Positions 1 through 13,500 of a stretch of 64,000 nt of DNA are shown piece after piece; position 1 is the first letter of the stretch; each line of letters opens with the position of its first letter. Location: the NCBI GenBank assembly GCA_025642065.1, contig JAODUP010000140.1:550055-614054 (forward strand), in the 5' to 3' direction. This stretch comes from Paralvinella palmiformis. Its lineage: Eukaryota; Annelida; Polychaeta; Terebellida; Alvinellidae. The notes beneath the pieces were generated by a model. It was not told where the DNA came from, made no database searches, and worked only from the letters and a program-made list of their open reading frames with translations. The translations under genes were made by a program, and so were the position numbers.

Positions 1-1544
1 CCATATAATATTTTGCAAACCTTTACCACTGGCACAATTATATTACTTGTAATTATTTGTCTGTACTGGAAGTTAAGAGTAGATAGTTATTTCCGAAGTC
101 AATTTACTGTCCAGAAGATATTCCCCAAAATTAATTATGATGTATTTTTAATGGAATGGTAGAATTTAAAATTGTGTGTGCTTTTTTCAAAATATTTCAC
201 ATACATTGTCACATAGCAGAACTTTGTTAATAATTCTTACTTAGAATTAAAAAAATATGAATGGAAATCGAACAGAGGAAGACAAAAAGGATTTTTTTAC
301 CAGGGTTTCAGACAATTCCCTTTGAATTGACCATGAGTGTGATTCAGCTAATATTCAAAGTCATCTTATACATGAACATTAAAAGGTATATTACAAATAC
401 ATCTCAGTGGCTGTTTAATTAATTTATTCTTTGTTAAATGATCATATAGGATCATGATGACCACATGCTATTGATCTTGCATTTGTGTGGTCACTGGAAC
501 AGATAAGCCACTCCCATAGCACAGTGGACACTGTGCAACATTATGCTCGAAGTGGGCTGTTTCCATAGCAAGTCTCTCATCTTCCATATATCCCAGATGT
601 AACCATTGCTGAGGCTGAACTAACTACTCACTCACTGAAACATAAAATTGTTCAATATTTTTATCTACATGAGATTGATTTATTACAATAGCCATGATAC
701 AGGGATGGAACTCCCATTAGTCGTCTAGTCAAATTATTAGTTGATATTTCCATGGTATGTTAAACCAACAAACAAACAAACTTGGACATATTTCTAGTGT
801 AATTTCATATCATATTTTAGGTGCCATCATCCAGAAAGAATGTCTTTATTGCAAGAAATCTCAATTTGTGTCCAAATAGCCATCATATCCAAGACTTGTA
901 CACTATTCACAAGTGCAGCTGTGTTCCAGTTTTGTGATAGTAATTTATTGAATCAATTATGAATTATATTAACTATATAAATGTATTTTGTTTAAACAGT
1001 TTTCAAGACTAGTAGAACTTTTGACAGACAGATATGTTTCTAGTTCTCCTTTGTAGTAAAACTGTATAGTATTATTATACATCCGTGTATGAGAAATATT
1101 TCGAAGGGTTGTTGGTTAGAATAGATGTTTTACAAGAACGTATGGACTGGAGAGTACTGCCATAGTTCAGTTGGTGCACACCATCATTCAGATCTCCAAG
1201 TTGGAGTTCAAATCCCAGTGGCACTTGTATCTGTGAGAAGTTTCATAATTCTTGAAGGAATCATCCCTCAGCCATAATTTCCACTCCGACAAACAGATCA
1301 TTATCAAGGGGCCATAACCAAATTAGACAAACCTCTTGATATAAGTGTATGATTATTTGATCATAGATGCCAAGATGCCAATTAATGGTCTTTGATGATA
1401 TGATCATTTATATATTTTATGAAGGCTCAAGTTATAATATTATTATTATAAGTCTCTACATTAAATGTTTTAGATTAATGTACACTCTATGTTTGTTCTA
1501 GATTGTGATTTAATTTGTATTTTGTTCAATAATCTATTTACCAG
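1..1544 (+). other. PXK intron sequence upstream of the first visible exon
   Basis: No coding exon for the front of the PX domain was found here. It ends in an acceptor (CCAG at 1541-1544). It contains a SINE-like tail with repeated AAAC units near 760-785 and a tRNA-like SINE at about 1150-1330. Confidence 0.6.
1148..1335 (+). mobile_element. tRNA-derived SINE (family distinct from the seven-copy family)
   Basis: The head has a box A-like stretch, CATAGTTCAGTTGGT, and a box B, GAGTTCAAATCCC, about 35 bp apart, the spacing of an internal RNA polymerase III promoter. A non-tRNA body follows. It lies in a PXK intron. The 3' limit is uncertain and no target duplication was found. Confidence 0.55.
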
Positions 1545-4500
1545 GATTTTCTTGATGCAGTTTTGAAGCATCATATGTTAGCCATTAGTAAACCAGTAAG
1601 GATATTTCTAGATGAGGCTAACTTTGCAGCAAATTTACAAGGTTTGTGGTGTGTGTGTGTGTGTGTGTGAAGACATACAAAAATATAAATTTTTCTATTA
1701 TATTCTGTCCAAAATGATAGCTTGCCTGTCAGAAAATTTATCTTTGTGACATGTATTAATGTTATTTTCTTGCTTACAAAAATTAACTTTGCATCATATA
1801 TATTATTACGTATCATTTCAGAGACAGCTTTACGGCATATATCGATGTTTTTTAGATCTGAGTCACATTGGGAAGTGGTAGAACCTCTTCCAGATATAGG
1901 TGTGTAGATTTTTATATTTTTGAAAGAAATCCTGGACATATTAGATATGTATTATATTAGAACATTAACACTATAGTCCAGCATCTGACTAGTTACCCAA
2001 AATCTGTATTTTATAGGTTGGCGAATACGAAAGAAATATTTCCTGATAAAAGACAAACGTCAGGCAAGAGAAAAGTATTTATTGTCATGGGTAAGTTATT
2101 GCTATGTGTACTATGTAAATCTGGATTTAACTGGTATTATTGTCAAGATCATGTAATGTCTAAAGTTGGTCAGACACTATGTGGGGCTCCATGGATAGAA
2201 TAATAAGCTACAGACATGCCAACATTTTGTTGATACACTACTTTGTCATTTTCTCCTGATCGCTTTCAGTATTTTGTAACAATATAATGGCCAACTAATA
2301 TAATGCAGCTCCATTGAAAAGAATGCTCAATTGCCATGCAAGTGCACACACACACACACACTCACAAATATGTATAATGCACACACCCTTTTAAATAGAA
2401 ACATTTCCGGAAAAACCTAGTTTTGGTGTATGACACCGAGGAGAAACCGGGAAAATCTGCAGCTGCATGTTAAATATATTTAATTTCATGAAATAAATTG
2501 ATCTGTCACCAAATGAGTAGTAAGTGGATCACAACACCATGAAGACCTCGTGAGATGTTTGGGTGATAATCGTGGATGGAAAGATGGAGGAATCATCCAG
2601 TGAAATTTGATTCAATACAGTTGATTCCATCGGGAGACAGCATCTATATGCACCCCTGGCTCAGCCAACCTGACATTGGCGGCATCCCAACCATTTCGAT
2701 GCAGAAGTGTACTGGAGATGAATACAGAACTGCCAACCATTACAATTTCTGCGGAATCATTACGATTTTCTGTTTTTCATTATGCCTGTACTCTGAAAAC
2801 TACGATAAATCTGCCTTTTCACGTAATAGTTCCATATGGTACAGTTCTGACAATGTCTTAGCTGCACACTGTATCACACGGCCTGTATTTCGGGGACTAT
2901 ACCGAGGCTGTTGCTTGTTCAGCACAGCCTCTGTCCTGCTCACCACACGGCAGTTGCTCTAGACTGGTGCATTTGTTCCAGGAGGGCCCTGAATTTTGTG
3001 GGGGTGATGTCTTTTACCTATGCTGGAGATCCTCTGTTTCATCAAATGTTTCCTGGTACAGATATAGTGAATATATTTGGCAGTGGTGCAGGGCTGGACA
3101 AATGAGGCAAGATATGCAGTAGTCTCTAGTTCATTTATCGTTCAATGATTTTCCGCTGTTTTTGAGCTCTTCACAGTGGAAATCATAGTTTAAAACAGCT
3201 GCATCGATAGTTAGATTTAGATTGATGTGTAGTTGTTGGTGTAGGTATAAGTATAATTGATAATTCCTCCTAATTAATTGACAAGTCAACACACTGGGCC
3301 TGAATGCGAGTATTTTCCTCATCTTATTGCATAACTTCATTTAAAATAAAGTAGTATTTGTCTGTACACGGAAGCCTATTACTCTATACTAGTCTATACA
3401 AGGATGTGCCACCCTTGCCCCTACCTTGGTGTGTCTTTTTAGCCCTTTTTGTAATTTTCAGGGGGTTGTTGTTTCGGGCCGTGTTTTGACAGCACTTACA
3501 CTTCGGATTTATTCATTGGTATTTGATGTATGCTTCTTTGCACAATTATGTGCAACACGATAGACCATTTTAAATGTTTAATAATGACAATATGGAACCC
3601 GTAACAGAGGTTAAACAAGGCCACGTGGAGTTATTGGGGTCTTTGTTTGGCAAAGATGACGTCACATTCCGAATTTTTCTGAAGATTCTCTATTAAAGTT
3701 TCACCATGTGAGATGCTAGCAAAGCAACTTTTAAAACCACTGGAACTTTTCATCTATTTTAGCACGAACTAATTTACATTGTGAAATGTTTGGTTTCAGA
3801 GCCAGCTGGGACCTGATAAACAATTGTCAGAGAAGGACTTAGATTTGTGTATGAAGACTTTCTCATCATTCCAGGTTAGTATTGCAGCATAATGTGTGAT
3901 GTTTATCAGCTTTGAGTAGCTCCACATTTATGATAGGCCTTATACCATAAAAACACTTGTATTAGGTGAGCTAAACGGATAAATCAAGGTAAATATTTTA
4001 CCCTGAAATTATTTTATCAGGCGTATCCCCGCCATAGAAGTCAAGGACAACTAATGAAGTATTGGATGCCAGTTTTTAAAGTGTATCCTTTCTAGTGATA
4101 TGATTAAATCCTTCAAAATCGAAATCATTCTCGTCATTCGTGAAAAAGGTGGCCCAGTCATAGTCCGGAATCTCATGTGTAGTAGAAGAATCTTCATAAT
4201 AAACAGGATAGCCGTTGTTGTCCTCCACATCCTCAGTTTCATCAACACCTTCCCCAAGAAAATCATTATACAGGGCATCCATCATCTTCTGTTCTGTCCA
4301 TCTTGTTAGAAATTCCACACTTTAAGGACGACTTGTGTACCATTTCTTCAGGAATATGCTCCCACACAAGTTTCACTCACCTAATGACCAGGGGAGTTGA
4401 TGGTTTCTTTAGGTTACCAGTAGCTTTCACTGGTTTATTGCCCTCTGTCATCTAATAGACCGATCCACGCAAAATGCATTGCATCGGTTACCAACTACAG

Positions 4501-7500
4501 TCTATGGTTAGAACAAGAGCACTCTCATGTACTTGCCACACAGCTATGGCACCAGTTGTTAATCAGGAGATGGCTTTTCACTAATGGAAAATACTGGAAA
4601 TCTTTCAGAAAATTTTTTCATTTTACACAGAGATTGAGACTATTATTTCAGCTGAATGATTGTGTCTTTCCAAAAGATTTAATACAATATTATATTAGAG
4701 TATTAACACCTCTTGACATTTACATGCAGTAAACATTGCATGAATGGCTGATTCAGAAAATAAAATAGTTCACTTTAACTACAAGATATCATGTTTAAAT
4801 ACCAATGTTACAGTAACAGGAATCACCCATTGTATTATAATCTATATGATCATTGATTTTATCCATTCACATCGTATATTCTGCCAAAAGATAAAAAGCT
4901 GTTTGCCACTACCTTTGATTTCCATTCATAATTGTTTTGATGTTAAAATTAATAAACAGTCTTCTCACTGCAAACACACCTGATTGTAACTTCAGTTGAT
5001 AACTGTTTAATTAATTGTTTCACAACAATTAGTGAACAACATCATTAAGGAGCTATTGTATTTTTTTATGAAGAAACAGCAATGTCTTTGATTACTCATT
5101 TTTCTTTTAATCAGTGATTAACTTCCTTCACAAATACTTGGCCCATGTACCTTTAAACAATTGTGAGCAATGATTTCTATATTGCTAATCATCTGGTAGT
5201 TAACAGAACATCAAGTATTATAACATAAAGACTGATATGTTTAGGAAATCCTGTATATAAAATAATCTTTGGCCTTGTAACCATAATGAGTATGGATGAT
5301 GTATTAGAAAATAGTGAATCCTGTGATCAGCAGTTCCATGGTGCGCATGTTTCCAGGGCAAGAAGTAAGTTCGTGGATTGTTTGGTGTCATACGTTACGT
5401 TTTACTCATTTTTGTTTATAAAAAAAATCAAGATGAAATTAAAAGACGCCAGTTAATATTTATTGTAATAGTTAAGTTAGGCTTTATTAATTAAATAACA
5501 ATGGATTAATAGGCAGTGATGTGGCAATTTTGTTCTGACACTGGCTAGTTTTGGGTAGAATCCTATAGTACCATGTCCCAGGATGGCCCAAAACGGCTTT
5601 TCTTCAGATGGTAGAAAATACGTATATAACTATAACTCGAAATGCTTTTGAAAACTTTTTTCAAAATAATTGACTTCTCACCGGTAGAACTTTATTATGT
5701 TTTGATTATTTTCTGTAGCATCCATATTTGTGTCCTGTAAAGTTTGCTAGCTGTAATGACACATGTGGTATTACAATCAGACAGTATTATATGCAAGGCA
5801 CTCTACGAGACTACATATGTAAGGTAATGTTTATCATCATACTCCAGTGTATTTTCTAGTGAGAAATCAATTTGTGGCGGTATTGCATGTGTCTGTGTCT
5901 GTCTGTGTGTGTGTGTGTGTGTGTGTGTATCCTATCCACAATATTTAATTACCTATTTGGCCTTGTTACTTTTATTTATAATATAAGTGACTATTGTGCT
6001 TGCTGATTCTCTTTCAGAGTAAACCAAGGCAGCCATTTCTGAAGAAATATGCATCACCAAAATATTACCAGATGTTACCATTCTCTGACATACAAAGATA
6101 CGGAAGGCAGCTGTTAGAGATTCTGAAATATTTACATAGTAAAGGCTACTATTATGGACATATGCATGCTGGTAATGTTATAATAGATGGAGATAATAAT
6201 TGTCAGCTTCTAGATCTGGAAAATATTATACTCGGCCTGCCTTCATATTACAGGGCACACTTAACACAATACAGGAAAATACAGGTAGTGGCTTTGTTTA
6301 AATTTGGCTCTGTATTTATCATATTCATCACGTGACGTATTAAAATATTGTAATTTCCCTTTTTATGTAGGTGTTTTCATCACTGCACTGAAAGCACGCA
6401 AAAATCTTTAACTGAATTGAATGTTGTGTTAATATTTTATTATTATCATTGTTATCAATTTTAATTGTTGTTACTTTGACAGAGCCTCGAGTCTGTTGAC
6501 GTTTACTGTTTTGGTCAGCTGTTGTACGAGATGACATTTGGAAGATCACTTAATGTTGCAACGTGTGATGTTTATCCTTATCACTGTCCACCTGAATTAC
6601 GTCAGTACCTGATATGTAATATTTAAATTGTGTGTGTGTGTGTGTGTGTGTGTGTGAAGCTGTTATGTGTGTGTGTGAAACTGTAGTACAGCTCTAAACA
6701 ACAAAATCACACAGCCCCTTGTAACAGTGTCTGAACTTCTTAACTGTTAATATTTCTAGAGTATTTTTATTTACTATTTTTACTTCCACAAAGGCATAAA
6801 CTTGCTACTGTCATATTTTGTTTTGAGGATTAGATAATATAGGTGGTATTGTTATGAACAGAAGTTAACGATGTCATATCACTAAGCCATGTAAACTATA
6901 AAGAGTATTTTACTAATAATAAATATAGGGGAATAATGTATGGAGAGTTGCCTCAATGTGTTATCTTGTTAAATATGTTTTTGTTTTGATCACCTTAATG
7001 CTAAAACATTAATAAAAATAATGTTAAAATATGGAAGTCACTTTTTAGAAAGGATATATTATTTGGGGACATGTAATGGTTACTAACAAATATGGCCATC
7101 GTGTACATTTGAAAACATGCATAAATACCAAAACACACAAACACACATTTCCATGTTCATCCAGTAGTCATCATAAGCACAAAAAGTATATAATTGTGTA
7201 TAATATGGTAATCTGGATTTAAAAGAAGTAATTTGAATGACAAAATATTAGCATATATAAACACTGTAATTGACTATAAATATGTATGTATGTATTTATC
7301 TATTTGTGTGTGTATATATATATATATATGATTATTTCAGGATCTGTTTTAGAATCTGTCTTAACAACTGAAGCTTGTAAGAATGGACTCCCTTCTGTTA
7401 ATGATCTTCTGCAACACCAGTAAGCAGTAATAATACTAAACAGTCAATTTCATTATATTTTTGTAATGTTTTTTAATAGATTTCTCTCTCTCTTCCTAGA

Positions 7501-10500
7501 TATTAAATTTAGTCATTATGTTACAATTTACAGGCCTCACCCATCAACAAGTATTTAGTTTATACGTAGTTTATACAAGCGATTCAATTTTGGGGACTTC
7601 ATTCCAAGAATAAGAATTTTGGGATAGGTACATTTTTGGTGACTCATCAGCAAAAGCACATTTCTGTTTTGGTCCAGAGCTAAAAATACATGCATATCCT
7701 ATAAAATCTTACCTTAGAAACAACTCTATAGAATGGTTGTGCATTTTGTTTCAAAGTAAGAGTACTTTGTGCAAGTCAACTTAAAAAATCCATGACATTA
7801 AACCAAATACATGCCTTTATTTTGTAATAAAGCATTAAGAGAAATAAATTCAACTTACAAATGTGAATTAAGTGTGAACCAGCCTGTTCATTTTAGTGTA
7901 CCGAACATTTGCAAGGGATTAAATGCTAGATTCTAAATTACATTTGTGTCTGGTTCTTGCCTTTGCTATATATATATATATATATATATATATAATCATT
8001 TGCGGGTATACATTGTTTATAGAACCCTGCTGTCTTTTCATTTAAGTACTTGTCTAGATTCACAAATGATTTTTAGTGTTTTATCTCAGCGAGCACAGCA
8101 TACTTTTGTAAATTGGTACTACATCAATATGTTAACTTTAAAATGATCCTTCATCATCCATAACTTTCTAAAACCTGACCTAGATGTCAGTAAAGTGGAA
8201 TGAGGTCATATTTCTCAACTAGGTCATAATCCATTTTTATCATGGATTTATGTTCAGATTAAAATGACATTAAAAAGTTTTGTTCATAAATCTGACTTTT
8301 ATGGTATGAAACTGATCATTAAGTTATTTAAATCCATAGCCGTCCATTGAAAAATTTTGCCAGGTATAATTTATCATTTCCACGAGTTGTAAAAATGGTA
8401 GATATTTAAATAGTTGTTAATTAAATTATCAACCACAATAATTTATGTTATGTATGAAGTAAAATTTGGTTTTATTGGGATTCAGTTTTTTTAAATAAAA
8501 AATCAAGCATCATCCTGTCCCTATATTAAAGTGAAATTATTTCTTGTTATGTCCCCAAAACATTTTATAGTGTTTGATAGCCTATTGCTGTCTTTTATAT
8601 CCTACCAGGCTCTTTCAATCTGTCATACCTCACCCTATAATGGATACAGTCCACATAAAGATACCTGCAAGACTAAAACAGCCACTGAAGGAAGCCTTCT
8701 TAATTGTTACAAGACATCTACACGTTGAACAGAAACTGGTAAGCGTCCACAGGCAGGAAACTGACACAAATAGTTTCTTTTATGTCAGGAGATTTATATT
8801 TTTCTACAATGCTTTATTAATCTATTAATATAGCTGATAGATTGAGTTAAAATCTTTCAATACCTTGTATATTTCCTGCAAATTGAAATTTGATTGAACA
8901 CACAGATTCATCATTATCAAAGAGTGTCAAAGGCTCAAGCTTATCACATGTCTGATGAAGAAAAGAGAAAACGGCGACGTTCAAAGCGAGTAAGTCTATA
9001 ATAATTCTTATGAAGTGGCATAAAACATAAATATACTGGTACTGAAAAATAATTTTTAATTATGCGCAAGGCCATTTGTGTCGTACATTGTTTGTTTCTC
9101 CTAGAGGAGTGGAACATTTGTGAAAGAAACTAATTTGGCTAAGAGTTTGTCGATCATTATGTTAAACATGCCATGACTCCGGGTTCGTGCTCATCCTGGA
9201 AAATACATGATTTTAATTAAAGTCCTGGAATAGTCCTTGTTTTTCAATACACCCCTGGAAAACCCCCTTGAAAAGGAAATTATCCCTAAACATTTTGAAA
9301 CTCTGATTTATCAAGCTGGGAGCTTAGATCTAACAAGTATCATGCATAGCTGTCGAAACAAGTGATTACTTTATATGGCACAGCCTTGAAGCCTGGTATT
9401 CGAAATATGATGTCGCTTTTCCCTTGTTTTGTTTTTTTCTGAGTGATGTCATGTACAGAAAATACTGGGATTCTATATTGCATTGGTGGCCACAAAAGAG
9501 GTTGTGAGAGGTGGGAGCAGGAAATATGGACTATCACTGCCAGCATTGCTCTGCTATGCCTATATTTATTGTGTCAATATCATCATGATCATGCACACAC
9601 AATCAAATATGCGTAATATGACAATATTTATGAGACCATTGTGTTTTTGTGGGGTCAGTTTCCAATATCCTCAACAAGCTAGGCCTACTCATTAAGAGGT
9701 CAAAATGCTCGGGTCAAAATGATACCATGTGTGATGTGCTGCCATTTAGTATATCAAATTATTACCTTCGTGATTAACATCACATGTTACAGGATACTAC
9801 ATGAATGAGGATTTTTGAATACTAATCACATGAAGGAAACACACATGCATACACACATATGATGGAAGAGATTGATGACACTAAAAAATGGAGAGAAAAA
9901 AACACTAGTCAATTCTGCAGATGAATTTGTTGAAAAAGCTGAAACCACTCGAAATCTCAGCTTTATCACAAAATCAAACACTCTTAGAAGAACTGTTAAA
10001 GATAAAAGCCAAGAGTTGGCAGGCTTAAAAATCAAACTCAATGAAAAAGTTCAATCATTAATAGATTAATGTAAATAAATTATGACTTCTTTGGACTTGG
10101 CATGTTTACTAAAAGCAAAAATGACTAAGTTTAGTATTCATAGTTAGTGGTATACCAGTACACATATTATGCTAGATCATTGATGTAAAATGAGATCCTA
10201 GATTCATAGATCTCTGCATACTTATTGTCTTACATTCACATACAAAAATGGCATCGCATATCTGTTCCAATTATCAAATATCAAAACACTCCTAGAAAAT
10301 TTTGATTGGATCCTGGATAAGTAGATATTTTGATAAACAATTGTCCTGGAAACTCCTGGAAAACCATACATGTGGAAGTGTATGAATCCTGATGACTATG
10401 GTAGGCACATAGATTGGCTTCGGGTCTAGAAATGGCTAAGACTTGGCATATTCATTTCAGTATGTACAGAGATCATGTCTGGAACACATGTGTAATTATG

Positions 10501-13500
10501 TTTAGGTGTATGGTTTTATCCTGCTCAAAGATAACCCTGATCAGGTATTTATTATTTAAAAAAAAACAGTTATAGAAATATTAACAAAAGGTAAGTTAGC
10601 CCATGGTTCAGTTAATATTATTGTAGATAAGGTGTTACATAAAGTATTATCTGTAGCAGATAAGAATCAGTAAACTGAAAATAATAATTCATTTTGATAG
10701 TCTTAATAAGAATATTTAGGGATATTAAGATTTATTTCTTTTGTCTGCTTGTGGATATTGTTCAATTTTTAAAAATTATAAGTCACACAGATATTGTTTT
10801 TTCCATGAGATTTATGTAAGATGTTTGTCATTCGAGGGGAAATGGTAACCTGTAAATAATCATGATCTTAACTACATTGGCTATCTGTTAGACAGCGTAT
10901 CCATTTCAAGATTTTATTAATAACTTATAATTCTATTAATCATATGGCACCGAATACCTGTGTGAACTGGTGTCCATTAGAAAGTCATCCCCAAAACTTA
11001 GGTCATTCAGTCAGATACTATTGCAGGTGCCAGTGTCTCGGCTCAAGTCATATGGTGATTGTGCGTTTAGTGTTGCAGCCCCCACTTTGTGGAATAGGTT
11101 GCCGACAAATATTAGAAAATATCTTGAAAATTTTAAATCTGTTCTAAAAACACCCCTGTTCAAGGTTGCTTTCACTGATAAATAATTAGTATCTTTTAAA
11201 TCATTTACAGGTTTTTTTTACAGTCATATTACATTATTATTATTATCTTAAACAGTGTTTAAGTTTTAGTCAGTGAAAGTGTGTTGGCCTTTGTAATGCT
11301 ACAACTGCTTCTCTTATACTAGCTTTGATCAGTACAATACGCAACTAGTTATATCATATTGATCATGTTGAATTTTCTGGTATCTTTTCCTATATCTTTT
11401 ACAGAAACAGCTACTGGAAAGGCAACAGTCAACAGAGGTCCCTACTATCAATGGTAACAGTCACAACACCAGTACAGACAGTCATAATAGCAGTATTTCT
11501 GGTCAGATTGTCAATAATGTCAGCCCTGATATCACTCCCGACAGTCAGAATATCAGTGTTGACAGTCACAATGCTGGCATCGAGAGTCATGATACCAGTG
11601 CTGACAACTGTGATGTCAGTTCTGACAGCGGTGATATAAGTACCAGAAGCAGTAATTTCAGTCAAGTTAATGGTGCCAGTGATGCGAGTAGTCATGATGC
11701 CGACATCTCCGGATCTGAGATATCTGATCCAGGTAGGTTCTGGAAACAGTTCACAACAAATTTTAGAATTGATTGACAGTTACTATAATGGCAGAGTTCA
11801 TATAAATAATACATCATCACACATTTGGCAGTGATTAGTAATACATTTATGTGTTCTCATTTTGTAAACAGGGTAAAAATATGACCTGTAGTTAAATACG
11901 TTGAACAAATCAACATCCATTAATAATAATAATAATAATAATAGATGAGCAGCCAGTTGATATCCGAGGTAGTGAAAAATCCAATTACTTTGTCAAAGGT
12001 GTTTTAATTTAGTTTCGTGTATAGAAAGACACTGGAAGAGGAACAACGCAAACACACACCGAAGTAAACCAATACGAATAGACTTTTAAACAATAAAGAA
12101 TTTAATTTACAATACTATACACCAGTTTAAGCTACCTGTAATCCTCTCATCAGTTGGTCATGGCATTGGTAATAATAATGATGATGATGATGATGTATAT
12201 TTAATAAAGTATCCTTATTAGCAGGAGGCATTCAAAGGTGCCATATAATAATACCCCAAATGGGATATATATTAGAAACCCAATGAAATATTTGTTTTTG
12301 CAAATGTTAAAGGTTCTAGTGAATGTTTGCCAAACATTGACAGTTACTGTATATATTTCCGTATAAGCTGCACTTTTAAAACACCAAAATCAAGTGCTTC
12401 TTAGATGCAAGTCACACTAGAAGGGAAGGTAATATTTGGCATAATTTAGGGGAAAATACAATAATGTTGTTTTTCAACCTTAATAATGAATATATGAACA
12501 ATAAACAAATTTATTGGGTGTGTTTATTCTATTGTCTTTCAAAAGCCAAACTTAATCATGATAACCGCCATGATTATTTATTATTTAACGCAATACTCTA
12601 ATTAGTGATGTGATCACAAACTGTGACAAAGTCAGACTTGTCATTACTGTCGAAATGTGTGAGCGTGTGTAATTGAATGGAACGGTAAATGTGGCTACGC
12701 AAAGAATGACCATAGAAGCCACACCAAAGGAAAATGATTACAGCAAACAGTGTGTTAATTAGTTCCAAAGCTGACACATGGGAAGTACTAATAAACTACT
12801 TCAAAAAGTATTATGGAAAAGAACGGACAGCAGCAGACAATATGAAGATGCCGTCGTTACCTGTCATCACACAGTGGGTGAAAACGGCCTGGGATTAAAT
12901 CGCCCATGCCATCATTACCAAATCATTCAAGAAGTGCTCTTTCAGCAATGATTTAGATGGCACAGAAGATGATGTTTTGTGGGCTGAACAGTATGACAAA
13001 TCTGACTCCGACAAAGAAGGTGAAGACATGTATGATAAGACACGAACAGATGCAACAGATGATCAACGAAGAGAGTGATGATGATGAATTTTTGGGTTTT
13101 GAATCAACATCGCTGATTTTAGTGCATCTTATACATGGGTTGAAATCCAGGGGGGTTTATTGGTCCTAAAACCAGGTCGTCTTATATGCGAGTATATACA
13201 GTAGTTTTTCATTTACCAGCCTCCACAGCACAAAACATCTGAAGCTCCGATAAAAATATGATGAAGACTCCCAGCTCAACATGCAAATTGCCACTATTAT
13301 CATCTAGTACTTCAATAAGAACCAGAGGAATTGAATAGATGTCTGCATTGTGTGTATAGATAAACTGCATGCTTTTTTTTCACTTTAAAGTATGATAACC
13401 ACTATAAGCTGATTCATAACCTGGTTATATAAAAATATACAACATGCAATAAAAGTATTGTGTTAGTGTATGATTATTGTGTTTTCTGTTTTTGTTCCAC

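Noticed and set aside
1571..1939. 122-codon minus-strand frame across PXK exons and a TG repeat
   Set aside because: It includes the translated CA/TG microsatellite (repeated TH) and lies opposite two real PXK exons.
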